Source of the DNA: JAGMDK01 sp023128695
GTDB taxonomy: Bacteria > Planctomycetota > Phycisphaerae > UBA1845 > Fen-1342
Direction of reading: 5' to 3'
Length of the DNA stretch: 6,121 nt
Assembly: GCA_030628805.1 (NCBI GenBank)
Contig: DAOVQG010000283.1
Span: 1-6,121, forward strand
Shown here: piece by piece, positions 5,921 to 6,121 of the stretch
Position numbering within the stretch: the first letter of the stretch is position 1
Layout of the letters: every line of letters begins with the position of its first letter
The notes under the pieces: model-generated
What the model was told of the DNA's origin: nothing
Databases searched by the model: none
What the model saw: only the letters and a program-made list of their open reading frames with translations
Translations under genes and position numbers: made by a program

Positions 5921-6121
5921 GGGAGGGCGAAGCTCAAGGGAGGGCGAAGCTCCCGTTGAGCCGTGCTCCGCAAGAAGGGAGGGCGAAGCTCCCGCTGAGC
6001 CGTGCTCCGTAAGAAGGGAGGGCGAGGCTCCTGCTGAGCCGTGCTCCGCACAAGAAGGGAGGGCGAGGCTCCTGCTGAGCCGTGCTCCGCAAGAAGGGAG
6101 GGCGAAGCTCCCGCTGAGCCG
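5921..6121. repeat. 39-base tandem repeat array, cut by the window edge
   Basis: Units start at 5938, 5977, 6016, 6057 and 6096, after a truncated one at 5921-5937. The period is 39 bases, except for one 41-base unit with an extra CA before the AAGAA. Each unit is a 26-base core (GGGAGGGCGAAGCTCCC and on to GAGCCG) plus a nearly constant 13-base TGCTCCGCAAGAA spacer. The core at 6016-6041 matches the repeat at 3575-3600 in 25 of 26 positions. The constant spacers rule out a CRISPR. No coding function is seen. Confidence 0.92.

Noticed and set aside
5770..6012. Open frame across the repeat arrays
   Set aside because: Its translation is a repeat product of the GGGTGGCCC and 39-base arrays, with no start signal.
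5921..6121. CRISPR array
   Set aside because: The spacers between cores are only 13-15 bases and nearly identical; this is a simple tandem repeat.

Overview
The window is high-GC bacterial DNA, and I infer a planctomycete origin. The reasons are the architecture of the sigma factor (helix-turn-helix N-terminus joined to sigma-70 regions 1.2, 2 and 4), weak or missing Shine-Dalgarno sites beside a few strong ones, and several families of short GC-rich palindromic repeats that fill the gaps between genes. There is no 16S rRNA or other direct taxonomic marker, so the assignment rests on pattern recognition alone.

Layout. Positions 1-154 hold no gene, only a small dyad. At 155-904 (minus) is a secreted LolA-like protein. 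Its 5' leader contains a nested inverted-repeat element (920-1063) that ends right at the Shine-Dalgarno sequence. From 1176 to 3431 (plus) runs a tight three-gene operon: an LpxL/HtrB-like acyltransferase, a CPBP/CAAX-type intramembrane protease four bases downstream, and a small tail-anchored protein of unknown function overlapping it by ATGA. The gap at 3432-3712, between convergent genes, is packed with two repeat families. At 3713-5401 (minus) is an unusual sigma-70 family factor of about 562 residues with three helix-turn-helix-like segments in front of the sigma core and no region 3. From 5405 to the end there is no gene I can support: first an AT-richer stretch with a possible sigma-gene promoter, then an array of GGGTGGCCC hairpins, then a 39-base tandem array that runs off the window.

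How it works together. The acyltransferase, membrane protease and tail-anchored protein are probably translated from one message and act at the inner membrane. A lipid or membrane-protein modification role is inference from families only. The LolA-like protein is divergently transcribed and may also belong to envelope lipid or lipoprotein traffic. The sigma factor faces the operon and is separated from it by the repeat block. Nothing in the sequence ties its regulon to these neighbours. The least explained parts are the sigma factor's N-terminal half and altered -10 reading segment, the acyltransferase-CPBP-tail-anchor operon, and the four repeat families confined to intergenic DNA.
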